Origin: DAOSXA01 sp964526835 | Lineage (GTDB): Bacteria; Zixibacteria; MSB-5A5; GN15; FEB-12 | DNA length: 64,000 nt | Assembly: GCA_964526835.1 (NCBI GenBank) | Contig: CAZGMK010000002.1 | Coordinates: forward strand, 62,001 to 126,000 | Direction of reading: 5' to 3' | Shown here: positions 42,231 through 51,243 of the stretch, piece by piece | Layout of the letters: every line of letters begins with the position of its first letter | Numbering within the stretch: the stretch's first letter is position 1 | Program-made: the position numbers and the translations under genes | Notes under the pieces: generated by a model | What the model was told of the DNA's origin: nothing | Seen by the model: the letters and a program-made list of their open reading frames with translations, nothing else | Databases searched by the model: none

Positions 42231-43646
42231 TCAGGCATACATATCCGGGCAGGCAACCGGCACCGGCCCGCCGCTGAACATGTAGGACACCAAGTACACC
42301 AGATCCGATATATCGGGGCCGGAATCGCTGCCGTCAATATCTGCGTTATCAATGCAGGGCGGCTCAGGTCCGCCTTGGAACATGAAGGAAACGAGGTACA
42401 CGAGATCGAAAATGTCTGGGCCGGTGGCGTCAGCATTTATGTCGCCACGGTTCTCGCAACACCGGCACTCAGCCGGTGGTTCGTCCGGCACTATCTTGTA
42501 CACTATGCCATCCGCCATGGCGCAGACGTAAAGCTCGCCGAAGTAGTCTTCTCCGAACGATACGAGAACGTTGGAGCCGAGCGAAAGATCGGTATGCTCG
42601 GTCAGATCGACTATCGCGGTGTCACTCCAAATGAACGACCAGATCTGTCCCGAGCAGTAATCTCCAAAGAAGTATCGTCCCTGCAGTTCGGGAATGGCAC
42701 AGCCTCGATATACGAGGCCGCCCGTAATGGAACACCTGAACGGGGTACCGCCGTGACTGTATTGATAGGCCGGGTCCGTGAGGCCGGTCAAAGTGTCGCA
42801 CCCGGAAGGCGGGTCGTAGCAATGGGTTCCCTCTTTCAGGCGCCAGCCATAGTTGAGGCCGGCGGCGGAATTGGCGGATTCCACTTCGACCTCCTCCCAT
42901 TCGTTCTGCCCGACGTCGGCGATATAGAGATCGCCGGTGGAACGATCAAAAGCGTAACGCCAGGGGTTACGAAGACCAATCGACCATATTTCATTGAGGG
43001 TATCGGGCGAATCGGCAAAGGGGTTGTCCGGCGGAATGGCGTAAGGGGAGTCGGCATCGACATCAATGCGCAGCATCTTGCCCAGCATCACCTTTGGGTC
43101 CTGGGCGCGGTTGCCCGGATCCCCGGCGGAACCCCCGTCCCCGGTACCGACATAGAGGTAGCCGTCATTGCCGAAGGCCAACATGCCGGCATTATGGTTG
43201 CCGAATGGCTGGTCAATGGCAAGGATGGTCAGGCCGCTGTTCTCGTCAGCCGAGTCGGGGTTCGTTGACACACTATATCGAACCACCCGAGTGTCACCAT
43301 CAGTGTTGGTGTAGTTGACGAAGAAATAGCCGTTGTCCTGGTACTCGGGGTGGAACGCCATACCCAGAAGACCCCGTTCGCTCCCGGTAGTAGTGAGGCT
43401 GGATATGTCCAGGAATGGCTGAGTCAGGAGGGAATCGTCCTTTCTAATCCGAATGACACCCTCCCGCTCCAGGATGAAGAGACGTGTGGGATCATTCGGT
43501 GCGTGAGTGACGTAGATCGGGTTGGACAGACCACTTTCCACGGTATTAAGTGAGAGCCCGTTGGCCGAGCCACTGGCAAGCGCCGTGCAGGCGATCAGAA
43601 TCAACAGCAGAATGGGTGACCGCATCACATTCTGGCATACTTCCAT
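42231..43646 (-). CDS. PQQ-type sugar dehydrogenase (GSDH fold), secreted, with dockerin-like repeats
   Basis: 471 residues. A signal peptide (about 1-28) leads into a six-bladed beta-propeller of the soluble glucose/sorbosone dehydrogenase (GSDH, Asd-like) family: ERGLLGMAFHPEY, GNHNAGMLAFGNDGYLYVG, GDGGSAGDPGNRAQD and GLRNPWRYAFD. These proteins use PQQ or Ca, but the PQQ-binding residues cannot be checked here. Two dockerin-like repeats with slightly different loops (DINADATGPDIFDLVYLV, DIDGSDSGPDISDLVYLV) form the C-terminus, so the protein shares a tag with the M1 and BACON proteins. The ATG at 43646 has AAGGGA 7 bases upstream; the frame opens to 43670. Confidence 0.85.
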   Translation of the reverse strand: MEVCQNVMRSPILLLILIACTALASGSANGLSLNTVESGLSNPIYVTHAPNDPTRLFILEREGVIRIRKDDSLLTQPFLDISSLTTTGSERGLLGMAFHPEYQDNGYFFVNYTNTDGDTRVVRYSVSTNPDSADENSGLTILAIDQPFGNHNAGMLAFGNDGYLYVGTGDGGSAGDPGNRAQDPKVMLGKMLRIDVDADSPYAIPPDNPFADSPDTLNEIWSIGLRNPWRYAFDRSTGDLYIADVGQNEWEEVEVESANSAAGLNYGWRLKEGTHCYDPPSGCDTLTGLTDPAYQYSHGGTPFRCSITGGLVYRGCAIPELQGRYFFGDYCSGQIWSFIWSDTAIVDLTEHTDLSLGSNVLVSFGEDYFGELYVCAMADGIVYKIVPDEPPAECRCCENRGDINADATGPDIFDLVYLVSFMFQGGPEPPCIDNADIDGSDSGPDISDLVYLVSYMFSGGPVPVACPDMYA

Positions 43647-43725
43647 GTCTGGTCCCTTCTGGTTGGGCAATCGCGTACTGAAACAGTCGGGCGACTACTT
43701 CATTAACAGGATTCGCCACACAAAT

Positions 43726-43741
43726 GTGCCCGACAGGGCAC
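43726..43741 (-). terminator. Terminator after hslU
   Basis: GTGCCC (43726-43731), GACA loop, GGGCAC (43736-43741); on the minus strand it lies about 43 bases after the hslU stop and is followed by ATTTGTGT. Confidence 0.55.
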
Positions 43742-43783
43742 ACACATAGATGCAACCAGTCCACTATACGCCAAGGTTTGCAG

Positions 43784-45130
43784 CTATAGTATATACCGAC
43801 TGAGGTCTTCGTCCTCGATTATCTCAGACAGGACCTTCTCCACCTTCTTGGCGGTGATAGTCACCTTGCGGCGAGTCTTCGGCGGTTCAAAGAGAATGTC
43901 TTCGAGCAGAGTGGTCATTACTGTCTGAAGCCGTCTCGCCCCGATATTCTCGGAGGAGGAGTTAACCTTCTCGGCAAACAGAGCAATGGTCTTAACCGCC
44001 TCTTTCTCGAAAATCAGATCGACATCCTCGGTCTGGAGAAGTGCATGGTACTGTTTGAGCAGGGCCGCCTGCGGCTCCGTAAGAATGCGCTCGAAGTCCT
44101 CGGCAGTGAGCGAGTCGAGCTCCACCCGGATCGGGAAGCGCCCCTGAAGCTCCGGCACCAGGTCCGATGGCTTGGCGGCGTGAAAGGCGCCGGCGGCTAT
44201 GAACAGGATATGATCAGTACGCACCATGCCGTACTTGGTCATCACGGCGCAGCCCTCGACGATCGGCAGGATGTCACGCTGGACACCCTCGCGAGACACA
44301 TCCGGGCCGTGCTTGTTGCCCTCGCCCACGATCTTGTCGATTTCGTCGACGAAGACGATCCCCGAGTCCTGCACTCGCATGAGCGCTTCGCTGATGACAT
44401 CATCCATGTTGATCAGTTTGTCGAGTTCTTCGCCGTGGATGTAGCGGCGGGCGTCTTTGATCTTCATCTTTCGCCGCCTGGTTTTCTGAGGCATCAGCCC
44501 TGAGAACATCTCCTGGAAATTGACCCCCAACTCCTCCATCCCCTGTGGAGAGAATATCTCCACCACGGGGGAGGTTCGCTGCGGAGCATCGAGTTCGACT
44601 TCACGGTCCTCCAGATGGCCCTCCTGGAGCATCTTGCGAAATTTCTCGCGGGTAGAAGAGAGCGACTGCTTCTCCAGATCGTCGGGCTCTGCGGTGCGTC
44701 GCGGCGGCGGGCCGAGCAGCAGGTCCAGCAGCCGGTCCTCAGTACTGTCTGCGGCCCGATCGGCGTACTTGGACGAATGCTCGTTCTTGACCATGTTGAC
44801 ACCGATATCGACAAGATCACGGATCATCGATTCAACGTCGCGTCCGACATACCCGACTTCGGTGAACTTCGATGCTTCCACCTTGATAAACGGGGCGCGC
44901 GCCATCTCAGACAGGCGCCGGGCTATCTCGGTTTTTCCCACGCCGGTGGGGCCGATCATGATGATGTTGTTGGGCATGATCTCGGCGCGCAGGTCGCCTT
45001 CGACATTCTGGCGACGCCAGCGGTTGCGCAGGGCGATCGCAACCGACTTTTTGGCCGCGGCCTGACCGACAATGTATGTGTCGAGATGCGCGACGATCTC
45101 AGCGGGGGTAGGGATATCGTTTAGCTTCAT
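43784..45130 (-). CDS. hslU: HslU, ATPase of the HslUV protease
   Basis: AAA+ unfoldase that recognises, unfolds and feeds proteins into HslV. 448 residues with Walker A GPTGVGKTEIARR (near residue 58), the pore loop GYVGRDVES, an inserted I-domain (about 110-240), Walker B FVDEIDKI, and the C-terminal residues SRYIL that dock into HslV. Its ATG overlaps the hslV stop (ATGA), so the two are translated together. It closes the topA-xerC-hslV-hslU block. Confidence 0.97.
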   Translation of the reverse strand: MKLNDIPTPAEIVAHLDTYIVGQAAAKKSVAIALRNRWRRQNVEGDLRAEIMPNNIIMIGPTGVGKTEIARRLSEMARAPFIKVEASKFTEVGYVGRDVESMIRDLVDIGVNMVKNEHSSKYADRAADSTEDRLLDLLLGPPPRRTAEPDDLEKQSLSSTREKFRKMLQEGHLEDREVELDAPQRTSPVVEIFSPQGMEELGVNFQEMFSGLMPQKTRRRKMKIKDARRYIHGEELDKLINMDDVISEALMRVQDSGIVFVDEIDKIVGEGNKHGPDVSREGVQRDILPIVEGCAVMTKYGMVRTDHILFIAAGAFHAAKPSDLVPELQGRFPIRVELDSLTAEDFERILTEPQAALLKQYHALLQTEDVDLIFEKEAVKTIALFAEKVNSSSENIGARRLQTVMTTLLEDILFEPPKTRRKVTITAKKVEKVLSEIIEDEDLSRYIL

Positions 45131-45663
45131 TTGATGACTTCGACGGTAATATGGTGGTTGGTCCAGACACAGATATCGGCTGCGATTTCCATAGCCCTGG
45201 TGGCCACAGTCTCGGCGCTCATTTTGGGGTTGGCCTGCAGGAAGGCCCTGGCGGCGGCCAGGGCGTACGGACCGCCCGACCCGATCGCAATGAGACCGTC
45301 GTCGGGCTCGATCACGTCACCGTTGCCGGACAGCAGGAAGATATGATCGCGGTCGGTGACCGCCAGAATCGCTTCGAGTCGCGATAGCATCTTGTCGGTG
45401 CGCCATTCCTTGGCCAGTTCCACAGCTGCTCTCGGCAGGTTGCCGGAGTACTCATCTATCTTCTTCTCCAGCAACTCGTATAGGGCAAGGGCATCCGCGG
45501 CCCCGCCGGCGAAGCCGGAGAGTATCTTCCCGTCATGCATTGTTCGCAGCTTGACCGCGCGAGCTTTCATGATGGTTTCATCGAACGTCACCTGACCATC
45601 AGCCGCCATGGCCGCCTGGCCGCGGTGAATCAAGCCGAGAACTGTGGTACTTCTTGTCTTCAT
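45127..45663 (-). CDS. hslV: HslV, peptidase of the HslUV protease
   Basis: Proteasome-beta-like threonine peptidase of the ATP-dependent HslUV complex. 178 residues: a short leader MKTRS precedes the TTVLG stretch, so the catalytic Thr is likely exposed by removing about five residues. Family blocks DGQVTFDETIMKARAVKLR, GFAGGAADALAL, ELAKEWRTDKMLSRLEA and GSGGPYALAAARA are present. It overlaps hslU (ATGA) and starts 10 bases after the xerC stop. Confidence 0.97.
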   Translation of the reverse strand: MKTRSTTVLGLIHRGQAAMAADGQVTFDETIMKARAVKLRTMHDGKILSGFAGGAADALALYELLEKKIDEYSGNLPRAAVELAKEWRTDKMLSRLEAILAVTDRDHIFLLSGNGDVIEPDDGLIAIGSGGPYALAAARAFLQANPKMSAETVATRAMEIAADICVWTNHHITVEVIK

Positions 45664-45673
45664 AGATATTTCA

Positions 45674-46588
45674 CTACTGTTTATAACCGGAGCGGGGATG
45701 AGCTTTCCGAAAAGCCTTCTTCATTGTTTCTGCGGTCACGTGCGTGTACTTCTGAGTGGTCGACAGAGAGGCGTGGCCGAGTATCTCCTTAATGAGCATC
45801 AGGTCGGCCCCGTTCTCCAACAAGTGCGTGGCAAAAGAATGACGCAGAGCGTGCGGTGTCAAGTCCACTCCTCTGGCCCTGGCGAACCTGCGGACACGGC
45901 GGTCGATCGATCTCAGGCTCAGGCGACCGCCACGACGATTCAGAAACAGGGCGGCGGTACTGGAATCGGTTCGCAAAGCGAACTCCTGGCGCTTGTCCAG
46001 ATAACGCCGCAGATCGTCGAGTGTGTTTTCACCGATCGGGACCAGCCGGTGCTTGTTGCCCTTGCCCGCGACCGCTATCACGCCTCCGTGCAAATCTACA
46101 TCGGACAGGTCGATGCCGCCCAGTTCTTCGCGACGCATGCCGGTGGCGTAGAGGAGCACTACCATCATGTAGTCGCGGAACGCGAGGTATTGATCATGCG
46201 CCTCGACCGGTGCCTGTGGATCGGTCAGGCTGACCGCCTCGCGCTGTGGGATAAACGCCGGCAGACCCGTCCGGTATCTCATCCGCGGTATCTCGAATAG
46301 ATACTTCTCCCCTCCCTTACGCGAGCCGAGGTATTTCTGGAAGCTGGACAGGGCCGACAAGAACCTGGCCAGGGAGCGGTTGGATACTCCCTCTTCGGCC
46401 CTTCGACGCAAGTACAGGCGCAGAAACAGGGGATCATTCGGTTTGGCCGAAGGGGTTTGGCGCTGCTGGGCTTCCAGAACATCCAACCAGCCGGACAGGT
46501 CCCGGCGGTAGGCCTCGACGGTGCAGGGCGACCGGCCGAGGTCACTGGCGAGATGATCCAGGAAGCTGTCAAGAGACCTTCGTAACAT
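45674..46588 (-). CDS. xerC: Tyrosine recombinase XerC/D type
   Basis: Site-specific recombinase that resolves chromosome dimers at dif. 304 residues: N-terminal SAM-like core-binding domain (about 1-85) and a C-terminal catalytic domain with Arg in YATGMRREEL, the HALRH motif, and the H/Y pair in LGHASLSTTQKYTHV. The start is the ATG at 46588; the frame opens to 46627, but a promoter (46595-46623) overlaps that extension. The neighbourhood (topA upstream, hslVU downstream) is like topA-xerC/codV-clpQ-clpY in Bacillus, without trmFO. Confidence 0.92.
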   Translation of the reverse strand: MLRRSLDSFLDHLASDLGRSPCTVEAYRRDLSGWLDVLEAQQRQTPSAKPNDPLFLRLYLRRRAEEGVSNRSLARFLSALSSFQKYLGSRKGGEKYLFEIPRMRYRTGLPAFIPQREAVSLTDPQAPVEAHDQYLAFRDYMMVVLLYATGMRREELGGIDLSDVDLHGGVIAVAGKGNKHRLVPIGENTLDDLRRYLDKRQEFALRTDSSTAALFLNRRGGRLSLRSIDRRVRRFARARGVDLTPHALRHSFATHLLENGADLMLIKEILGHASLSTTQKYTHVTAETMKKAFRKAHPRSGYKQ

Positions 46589-46594
46589 ACCGCC

Positions 46595-46623
46595 AGGATA
46601 GCTCCGATTGGAGCCCCGGTCAA
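46595..46623 (-). promoter_or_regulatory. Promoter overlapping the xerC start
   Basis: Minus strand TTGACC (46618-46623), 17 bases, TATCCT (46595-46600). The predicted transcript start falls on the xerC ATG at 46588, so the mRNA could be leaderless. Confidence 0.45.
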
Positions 46624-46625
46624 AC

Positions 46626-46657
46626 AAAAGACCGGCGCGTTGCTGAACGCGCCGGTC
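46626..46657 (-). terminator. Terminator after topA
   Basis: GACCGGCGCGTT (46630-46641), a 4-base loop and AACGCGCCGGTC (46646-46657) form a perfect 12-bp stem; on the minus strand it runs into TTTTGTTTG. Confidence 0.85.
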
Positions 46658-46681
46658 GAACTGTCATCACCCAATCCCGAC

Positions 46682-48994
46682 TTAGCCGTTCTGGCTGTTA
46701 GCTTCGGCCGGCTCCTCCGACTCCTCTTCATCTCGGATCGGCATCTCGTGCTTGCATTCGGGGCATCGCAGGAACTCGCCCTTGCGTTTGGACGTCTTGG
46801 CGACCATAAACGGATGGTTGCAGGTCGGGCAGGCATGCTTGACCGGCATGTCCCACGTGGCGAAGTCGCACTTGGGGTAGCGCGAACAGCCGTAGAAGGT
46901 CTTGCCGCCGCGGGTTCGACGCTCGACCAATTCGCCGGTGCAATCCGGCTTCGGGCACCTGATACCCATCGTGAGCGGCTTCGTATTCTTGCATTCGGGA
47001 TAGCCGGAACACGCCAGGAAACGCCCAAAGCGCCCGGTCTTAACCACCATCGGCGAACCGCACTTCTCGCACTTCTGGCCGGTCTCAACCTGCTGCTCCT
47101 CACCCGGCAGGGGCTTGGTGCTTCGACACTCCGGATAGGCGCTGCAGGCCATGAAACGGCCGTTGCGTCCCCACTTGATGACCATAGGCGAGCCGCATTT
47201 GTCACAGACCTCATCGGTCTTCTCGGTCATCGAATCCTTGATCTCCTGATGCTTGTCCTTCAACTCGTCGATGGTCTTACTGAAGGGCTCATAGAACTCT
47301 CGAACCAGGCCGACCCAATCCTGCTTGCCTTCTTCAACCTTGTCCAGGTTCTCTTCCATGTCGGCTGTGAAACTGATGTTGAAGATGTCTGGGAAATTCT
47401 CCACAAGCATCTTGTTGACCGCGACGCCCAATTCGGTCGGAGCCAGCTTGCGCTTCTCCGACTTGACGTATTTGCGATCTCTGAGAGTCGATATGATCGT
47501 GGCGTAGGTCGAGGGCCGGCCAATGCCGTCGGCTTCAAGCTGCTTGACCAGAGTGGCTTCAGAAAACCGGGCGGGCGGCTTGGTGAATGACTGACTGGGG
47601 ACAAGCTCAACCACTTCGAGGCCATCGCCTTCTTCCAGCGGAGGGAGACTTTCGACATCCTCTTCGCCGTTACCGTTGACAAGCTTGTCGTGACCGCGAC
47701 CGTAGACCTTCAGAAATCCGTCGAAGGCAAGACGCTTGGCGATCGTGCGGAACACAAAGCGCCCGGCCTCTATATCAACTGTCTCCATATCGTACACGGC
47801 CGGCTTCATCTGCGAGGCGACGAACCGCTTCCAGATCAGACTATATAGCTTGAACTGCTGCGGAGTCAGGGCCTTCTTCACCTTCTCGGGCGGCAGGTTC
47901 ATGTAGGTTGGACGAATCGCCTCGTGCGCATCCTGCGCGCCCTTGGATTTGCCGTATTGAACCGGCTTCGCGGGCAGATACTCTTCGCCGAACGCAGATT
48001 TGATATGCTCGCGCACAGCACCAAGCGCTTCTCCGGATATGCGGGTGGAGTCGGTCCGCATGTAGGTGATGAGACCGACAGGACCATCCTTGCCAATCTC
48101 AGTGCCTTCATACAGTCGCTGCGCTGTCGCCATAGTGGCCTTGGGCGACATGCTGTAAACCCGCGCCGCCTCCTGTTGCATGGTCGAAGTAATGAACGGC
48201 GGTGAGGCTTTGCGTGTCCGCTGACTGCGACTGACTTCGGCGACCGAGAATTGCTCCCTTTCAAGCTCCGCCAGGTAGCCCTTGACCTCCTTCTCTGAGC
48301 GGATGACGACCTTTCCCTTACCGTCATCGGCCGGGCTGACCACTGACTTGCCATCGATCTTGAATAATCGGGCGGAGAATTGGTCCTGCCGATCGTGGGC
48401 CAGCGTGGCTTGTATCTGCCAGTATTCCTGCGCCTTGAACGCAAGGATCTCCGCTTCTCGTTCGCAGACCAACCGCAAAGCGACCGACTGGACGCGGCCG
48501 GCGGAGAGGTTACGTGCGATTGTCTTCCAGAGGAACGGCGAAACCGTGTAGCCAACGAGTCGATCGAGCACCCTTCGGGCCTGCTGCGCATTGACCCGGT
48601 TCATGTCAATCGCGCGCGGGTTCTTTAGGGCTTCTGTAACTGCAGACTTAGTGATCTCGTTGAAGGCAACCCGGACGAACTCCGCCTTCGATCCGTTCTT
48701 CAGGCTGTTGGCCACGTGCCAGGCGATCGCTTCGCCTTCTCGATCCGGGTCAGGCGCCAGATAGACACGCTCGGCGTTCCTGGCCGCCTTCTTAAGGTCA
48801 CGTATGACCTTCTCCTTCCCCTTGATTACCGTGTAGGCAGGTTCGAAGTCCTTGTCGACGTCGATTGCCAGCTTCGACTTCGGCAGATCAATAATGTGAC
48901 CCACGGTGGCCACGATATCGAAGTCCTTACCGATGAAGCGACTGAGTGTCCGGGTCTTGGCCGGAGACTCAACTATAACCAGATTCTTTGCCAT
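46682..48994 (-). CDS. topA: DNA topoisomerase I
   Basis: Type IA topoisomerase that relaxes negative supercoils. 770 residues: an N-terminal Toprim domain with ESPAKT and DPDREGEAIAWH, the catalytic core with the active tyrosine in GLITYMRTDSTR (about 310), and four C-terminal zinc ribbons (for example CDKCGSPM..., CEKCGSPM..., CPKPDCTG..., CPTCNHPF...). An extra acidic tail ends it. It follows rpoZ after about 50 bases and a strong terminator lies just after the stop, separating it from xerC. Confidence 0.96.
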   Translation of the reverse strand: MAKNLVIVESPAKTRTLSRFIGKDFDIVATVGHIIDLPKSKLAIDVDKDFEPAYTVIKGKEKVIRDLKKAARNAERVYLAPDPDREGEAIAWHVANSLKNGSKAEFVRVAFNEITKSAVTEALKNPRAIDMNRVNAQQARRVLDRLVGYTVSPFLWKTIARNLSAGRVQSVALRLVCEREAEILAFKAQEYWQIQATLAHDRQDQFSARLFKIDGKSVVSPADDGKGKVVIRSEKEVKGYLAELEREQFSVAEVSRSQRTRKASPPFITSTMQQEAARVYSMSPKATMATAQRLYEGTEIGKDGPVGLITYMRTDSTRISGEALGAVREHIKSAFGEEYLPAKPVQYGKSKGAQDAHEAIRPTYMNLPPEKVKKALTPQQFKLYSLIWKRFVASQMKPAVYDMETVDIEAGRFVFRTIAKRLAFDGFLKVYGRGHDKLVNGNGEEDVESLPPLEEGDGLEVVELVPSQSFTKPPARFSEATLVKQLEADGIGRPSTYATIISTLRDRKYVKSEKRKLAPTELGVAVNKMLVENFPDIFNISFTADMEENLDKVEEGKQDWVGLVREFYEPFSKTIDELKDKHQEIKDSMTEKTDEVCDKCGSPMVIKWGRNGRFMACSAYPECRSTKPLPGEEQQVETGQKCEKCGSPMVVKTGRFGRFLACSGYPECKNTKPLTMGIRCPKPDCTGELVERRTRGGKTFYGCSRYPKCDFATWDMPVKHACPTCNHPFMVAKTSKRKGEFLRCPECKHEMPIRDEEESEEPAEANSQNG

Positions 48995-49047
48995 ATCACC
49001 TGCCTGGAGTTTGGCCGTCTCATGGAGAATGCGATGCTACTGTCTAC

Positions 49048-49275
49048 TTACATCGAATCTTTGCGGTCAAACTTTACCTTTCCGTCAAGAACATCGCGCA
49101 GGGCCAGCATTGTGATTTTGCGACCCTCGATATCGACTGACGGGTCCTCTTCGAGCTTCTCGAGGGCCTTGAGACGCTGGGCATTCAAATGACGCGCATG
49201 CTGTGCGGCCACTATAACAGCCTCGTACTTGTTGAGCCCGAGCTTCTCAAGCCCCTCAATGGAGAATAACTGCAT
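49048..49275 (-). CDS. rpoZ: RNA polymerase omega subunit
   Basis: 75-residue omega subunit that helps assemble RNA polymerase. The family core is visible as KYEAVIVAAQHARHLNAQR, and the C-terminal half is short and charged (KVKFDRKDSM). GGAGG precedes the ATG by 6 bases. The order yicC-gmk-rpoZ is conserved in many bacteria, which supports the call even for such a short protein; coaBC, often next, is absent and topA follows instead. Confidence 0.9.
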   Translation of the reverse strand: MQLFSIEGLEKLGLNKYEAVIVAAQHARHLNAQRLKALEKLEEDPSVDIEGRKITMLALRDVLDGKVKFDRKDSM

Positions 49276-49300
49276 TCGGTCCTCCGATGTGTCACGGCCC

Positions 49301-49939
49301 TTAACGGGTCAGCTTGTCGAATTGTTCTTTGTCCATATTTTCAGTGCGGCACGGGTGCGCCTCGATTATGGCCTCGACCTGCCGCACCGCCGTATCAAGA
49401 TTGCGGTTTATCACTGTATACTCGAAACTGCGCCAGAGGCTCATCTCCTCTTTGGCATTCTCATAACGAATCAGCAAATGCTGATCGGTTTCGGTGCCGC
49501 GACGCTTGAGCCGATGGCGGAGTTCCTCCACCGAGGGCGGGAGAATGAAGATCGTTATGGCCTGCGGGTACTCCCTCCTAAGGCGCTTCGCCCCCTGCAC
49601 ATCGACATCCAGGAGTATGACACCGCCCGACTTGACTACATCTTCCAGCGGCTGGCGCGGTGTCCCATACTGGTACAGGTGAACCTTGAAGTGCTCGGCG
49701 AATTCGCCGCGAGCCGCCATTTGCTCGAACTCGGTGTCGTCGACGAAGTAATACTCACGGCCGTGTCGTTCACCCTTCCGACGCTCCCTGGTCGTATATG
49801 ATACCGAAAAGCGCCATCCGCTGCGTTTTCGAGCTGGAGTCAGCAGCGCTCGGCAAATCGATGACTTACCGCCGCCGGACGGCGACGAGATAATGACCAC
49901 CTGCCCCGGCCCTTCTAAACGACTCTTACGTGGATTCAC
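49301..49939 (-). CDS. gmk: Guanylate kinase
   Basis: Phosphorylates GMP to GDP with ATP. 212 residues: P-loop ISSPSGGGKSSICRAL, the GMP-binding SVSYTTRERRKGERHGREYYFV stretch split over about 45-66, and the LDVDVQGAKRLRREYPQ motif. The GTG at 49939 begins 14 bases after the yicC stop; no strong Shine-Dalgarno was seen. Middle gene of yicC-gmk-rpoZ. Confidence 0.95.
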   Translation of the reverse strand: MNPRKSRLEGPGQVVIISSPSGGGKSSICRALLTPARKRSGWRFSVSYTTRERRKGERHGREYYFVDDTEFEQMAARGEFAEHFKVHLYQYGTPRQPLEDVVKSGGVILLDVDVQGAKRLRREYPQAITIFILPPSVEELRHRLKRRGTETDQHLLIRYENAKEEMSLWRSFEYTVINRNLDTAVRQVEAIIEAHPCRTENMDKEQFDKLTR

Positions 49940-49952
49940 CAGGTATAACGCT

Positions 49953-50828
49953 CTATTCGATATTCTGAATCTGCTCGCGCAGTTTCTCGACTTCTTCTTT
50001 GATGCTCAGGGCATCACGACTTATTTCCAGCTCGGTGCACTTCGATGCTATTGTATTGGCCTCGCGGTTCAACTCCTGCAAAAGGAAGTTCAATTGCTTA
50101 CCGACCGGCCCGGCCGAACGCGCAACTTTCAGGCTCTGCTGGATGTGGCTGGCCAGACGGGTGCATTCCTCCGAAATATCGGCCTTCTCAGCCGCCAGGA
50201 CAACCTCCTCTTCAAGACGAACCGGGTCGACAGAGCGACCTGCCAGGAGTTCGTCCAGCCTGCGATGAAGCTTCTGGCGATACCGATCGACCACGCCGGA
50301 GGAATTCTTCGTAATGCGCTTGTTCAGCTTATCGAGGGCACCCAGCCTGGCAAGCAAGTCCTTCTTGATGGCCTCGCCCTCGCGTCGGCGCATGGCGCTC
50401 ATGTCCCTGAGAGCTCCGCCGGCCGCTTTCTTCAATCCCATCCAGAGCGCCTTGTCGTCGTACTTCCCGTCGGGAGCCGATATAACATCAGGGAAAACCA
50501 GCAGATCGGCGACAGTGACTTCTCCGGCCAGCTTCAGTCTCTTCTTGAGGCCAAGGAGCTGCCTATGGTAAGTCAGCGCGGCCTCCTCATTAATGGGATA
50601 CCTGCGAGCCGATCCTTCCGGCTCGGAGAAATTAACATAAACGCTTACCTTGCCGCGGCTCAGCTTTGCACCAATGAGCTCACGCAGGTTCGTCTCGAAG
50701 GGCGCAAGCTGTTTGGGCTGCCGTATCTGGATCTCCAGAAAACGGTTGTTCACAGACGACATCTCAACTGAGAATACGCCTGCCTTGGTGGAAACTTCGG
50801 CCTTGCCGAATCCGGTCATTGAATTCAT
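49953..50828 (-). CDS. yicC: YicC-family endoribonuclease
   Basis: 291 residues starting MNSMTGFGKAEV, the diagnostic YicC N-terminus. YicC proteins are endoribonucleases involved in stress or stationary-phase RNA turnover. The conserved C-terminal DUF1732 region (EEEVVLAAEKADISEECTRL, GKQLNFLLQELNREANTIASK) is present. GGAAGG precedes the ATG by 6 bases, and a promoter lies at 50856-50883, so this gene leads the yicC-gmk-rpoZ operon. Confidence 0.93.
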   Translation of the reverse strand: MNSMTGFGKAEVSTKAGVFSVEMSSVNNRFLEIQIRQPKQLAPFETNLRELIGAKLSRGKVSVYVNFSEPEGSARRYPINEEAALTYHRQLLGLKKRLKLAGEVTVADLLVFPDVISAPDGKYDDKALWMGLKKAAGGALRDMSAMRRREGEAIKKDLLARLGALDKLNKRITKNSSGVVDRYRQKLHRRLDELLAGRSVDPVRLEEEVVLAAEKADISEECTRLASHIQQSLKVARSAGPVGKQLNFLLQELNREANTIASKCTELEISRDALSIKEEVEKLREQIQNIE

Positions 50829-50855
50829 CAGGGGCCTTCCGCTAAAACGGACTGC

Positions 50856-50883
50856 AAAATAGACACTGAAGTCGAATTGTCAA
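50856..50883 (-). promoter_or_regulatory. Promoter for yicC-gmk-rpoZ
   Basis: Minus strand TTGACA (50878-50883), 16 bases, TATTTT (50856-50861), giving a start about 20 bases before the yicC ATG. Confidence 0.6.
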
Positions 50884-50952
50884 CTGTAAACGACCGGTGG
50901 CGCGATTCGCCAGGCGGAGCAAGAATGGATCAATTAATCAGCACGGCCAACA

Positions 50953-51243
50953 CTACTCGACCGGCTCGGCCGGAATTCGGATGGCGGCTCGTGACCCGGC
51001 ATCCTGGTCTGACTCCCATTCGATGTCGCCGCCGATGGTTCGCAGAAGTTGGCGGGCAAGTCAGAGTTCGTTGCCGAAAGCTGTTTACCGGGATCGCTTT
51101 CCGGTCCGGCAAAGCTATGATCGAAGAGGTCATGCACGTCCTGTACAGCTACGCCGCGCCCAATGTCCTTCAGAAACAGAAAAGCCTCGCCACCCTCAAG
51201 CACAACATTCATAGATGCCTGCAATTCCTTTTCGATAACGGAC
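50953..51243 (-). pseudogene. Frame-shifted remnant of a histidine-kinase ATPase domain
   Basis: Directly downstream of the PAS gene, two frames together spell an HATPase domain. One frame reads AMLRRALRSVLCCLFK... FLFLKDIGRGVAVQDVHDLF; after a frame change the tail reads LARQLLRTIGGDIEWESD...AAIRIPAEPVE and stops at 50953. The tail is in the same frame as the PAS gene, but an in-frame TAA (51244) and TGA separate them. So a PAS-GAF-PAS-ATPase kinase has been broken by at least two frame changes. The N-box asparagine is also missing. Confidence 0.6.

Noticed and set aside
42138..43268. Plus-strand ORF opposite the sugar dehydrogenase
   Set aside because: Antisense shadow; its frame includes the dockerin and propeller motifs only on the other strand.
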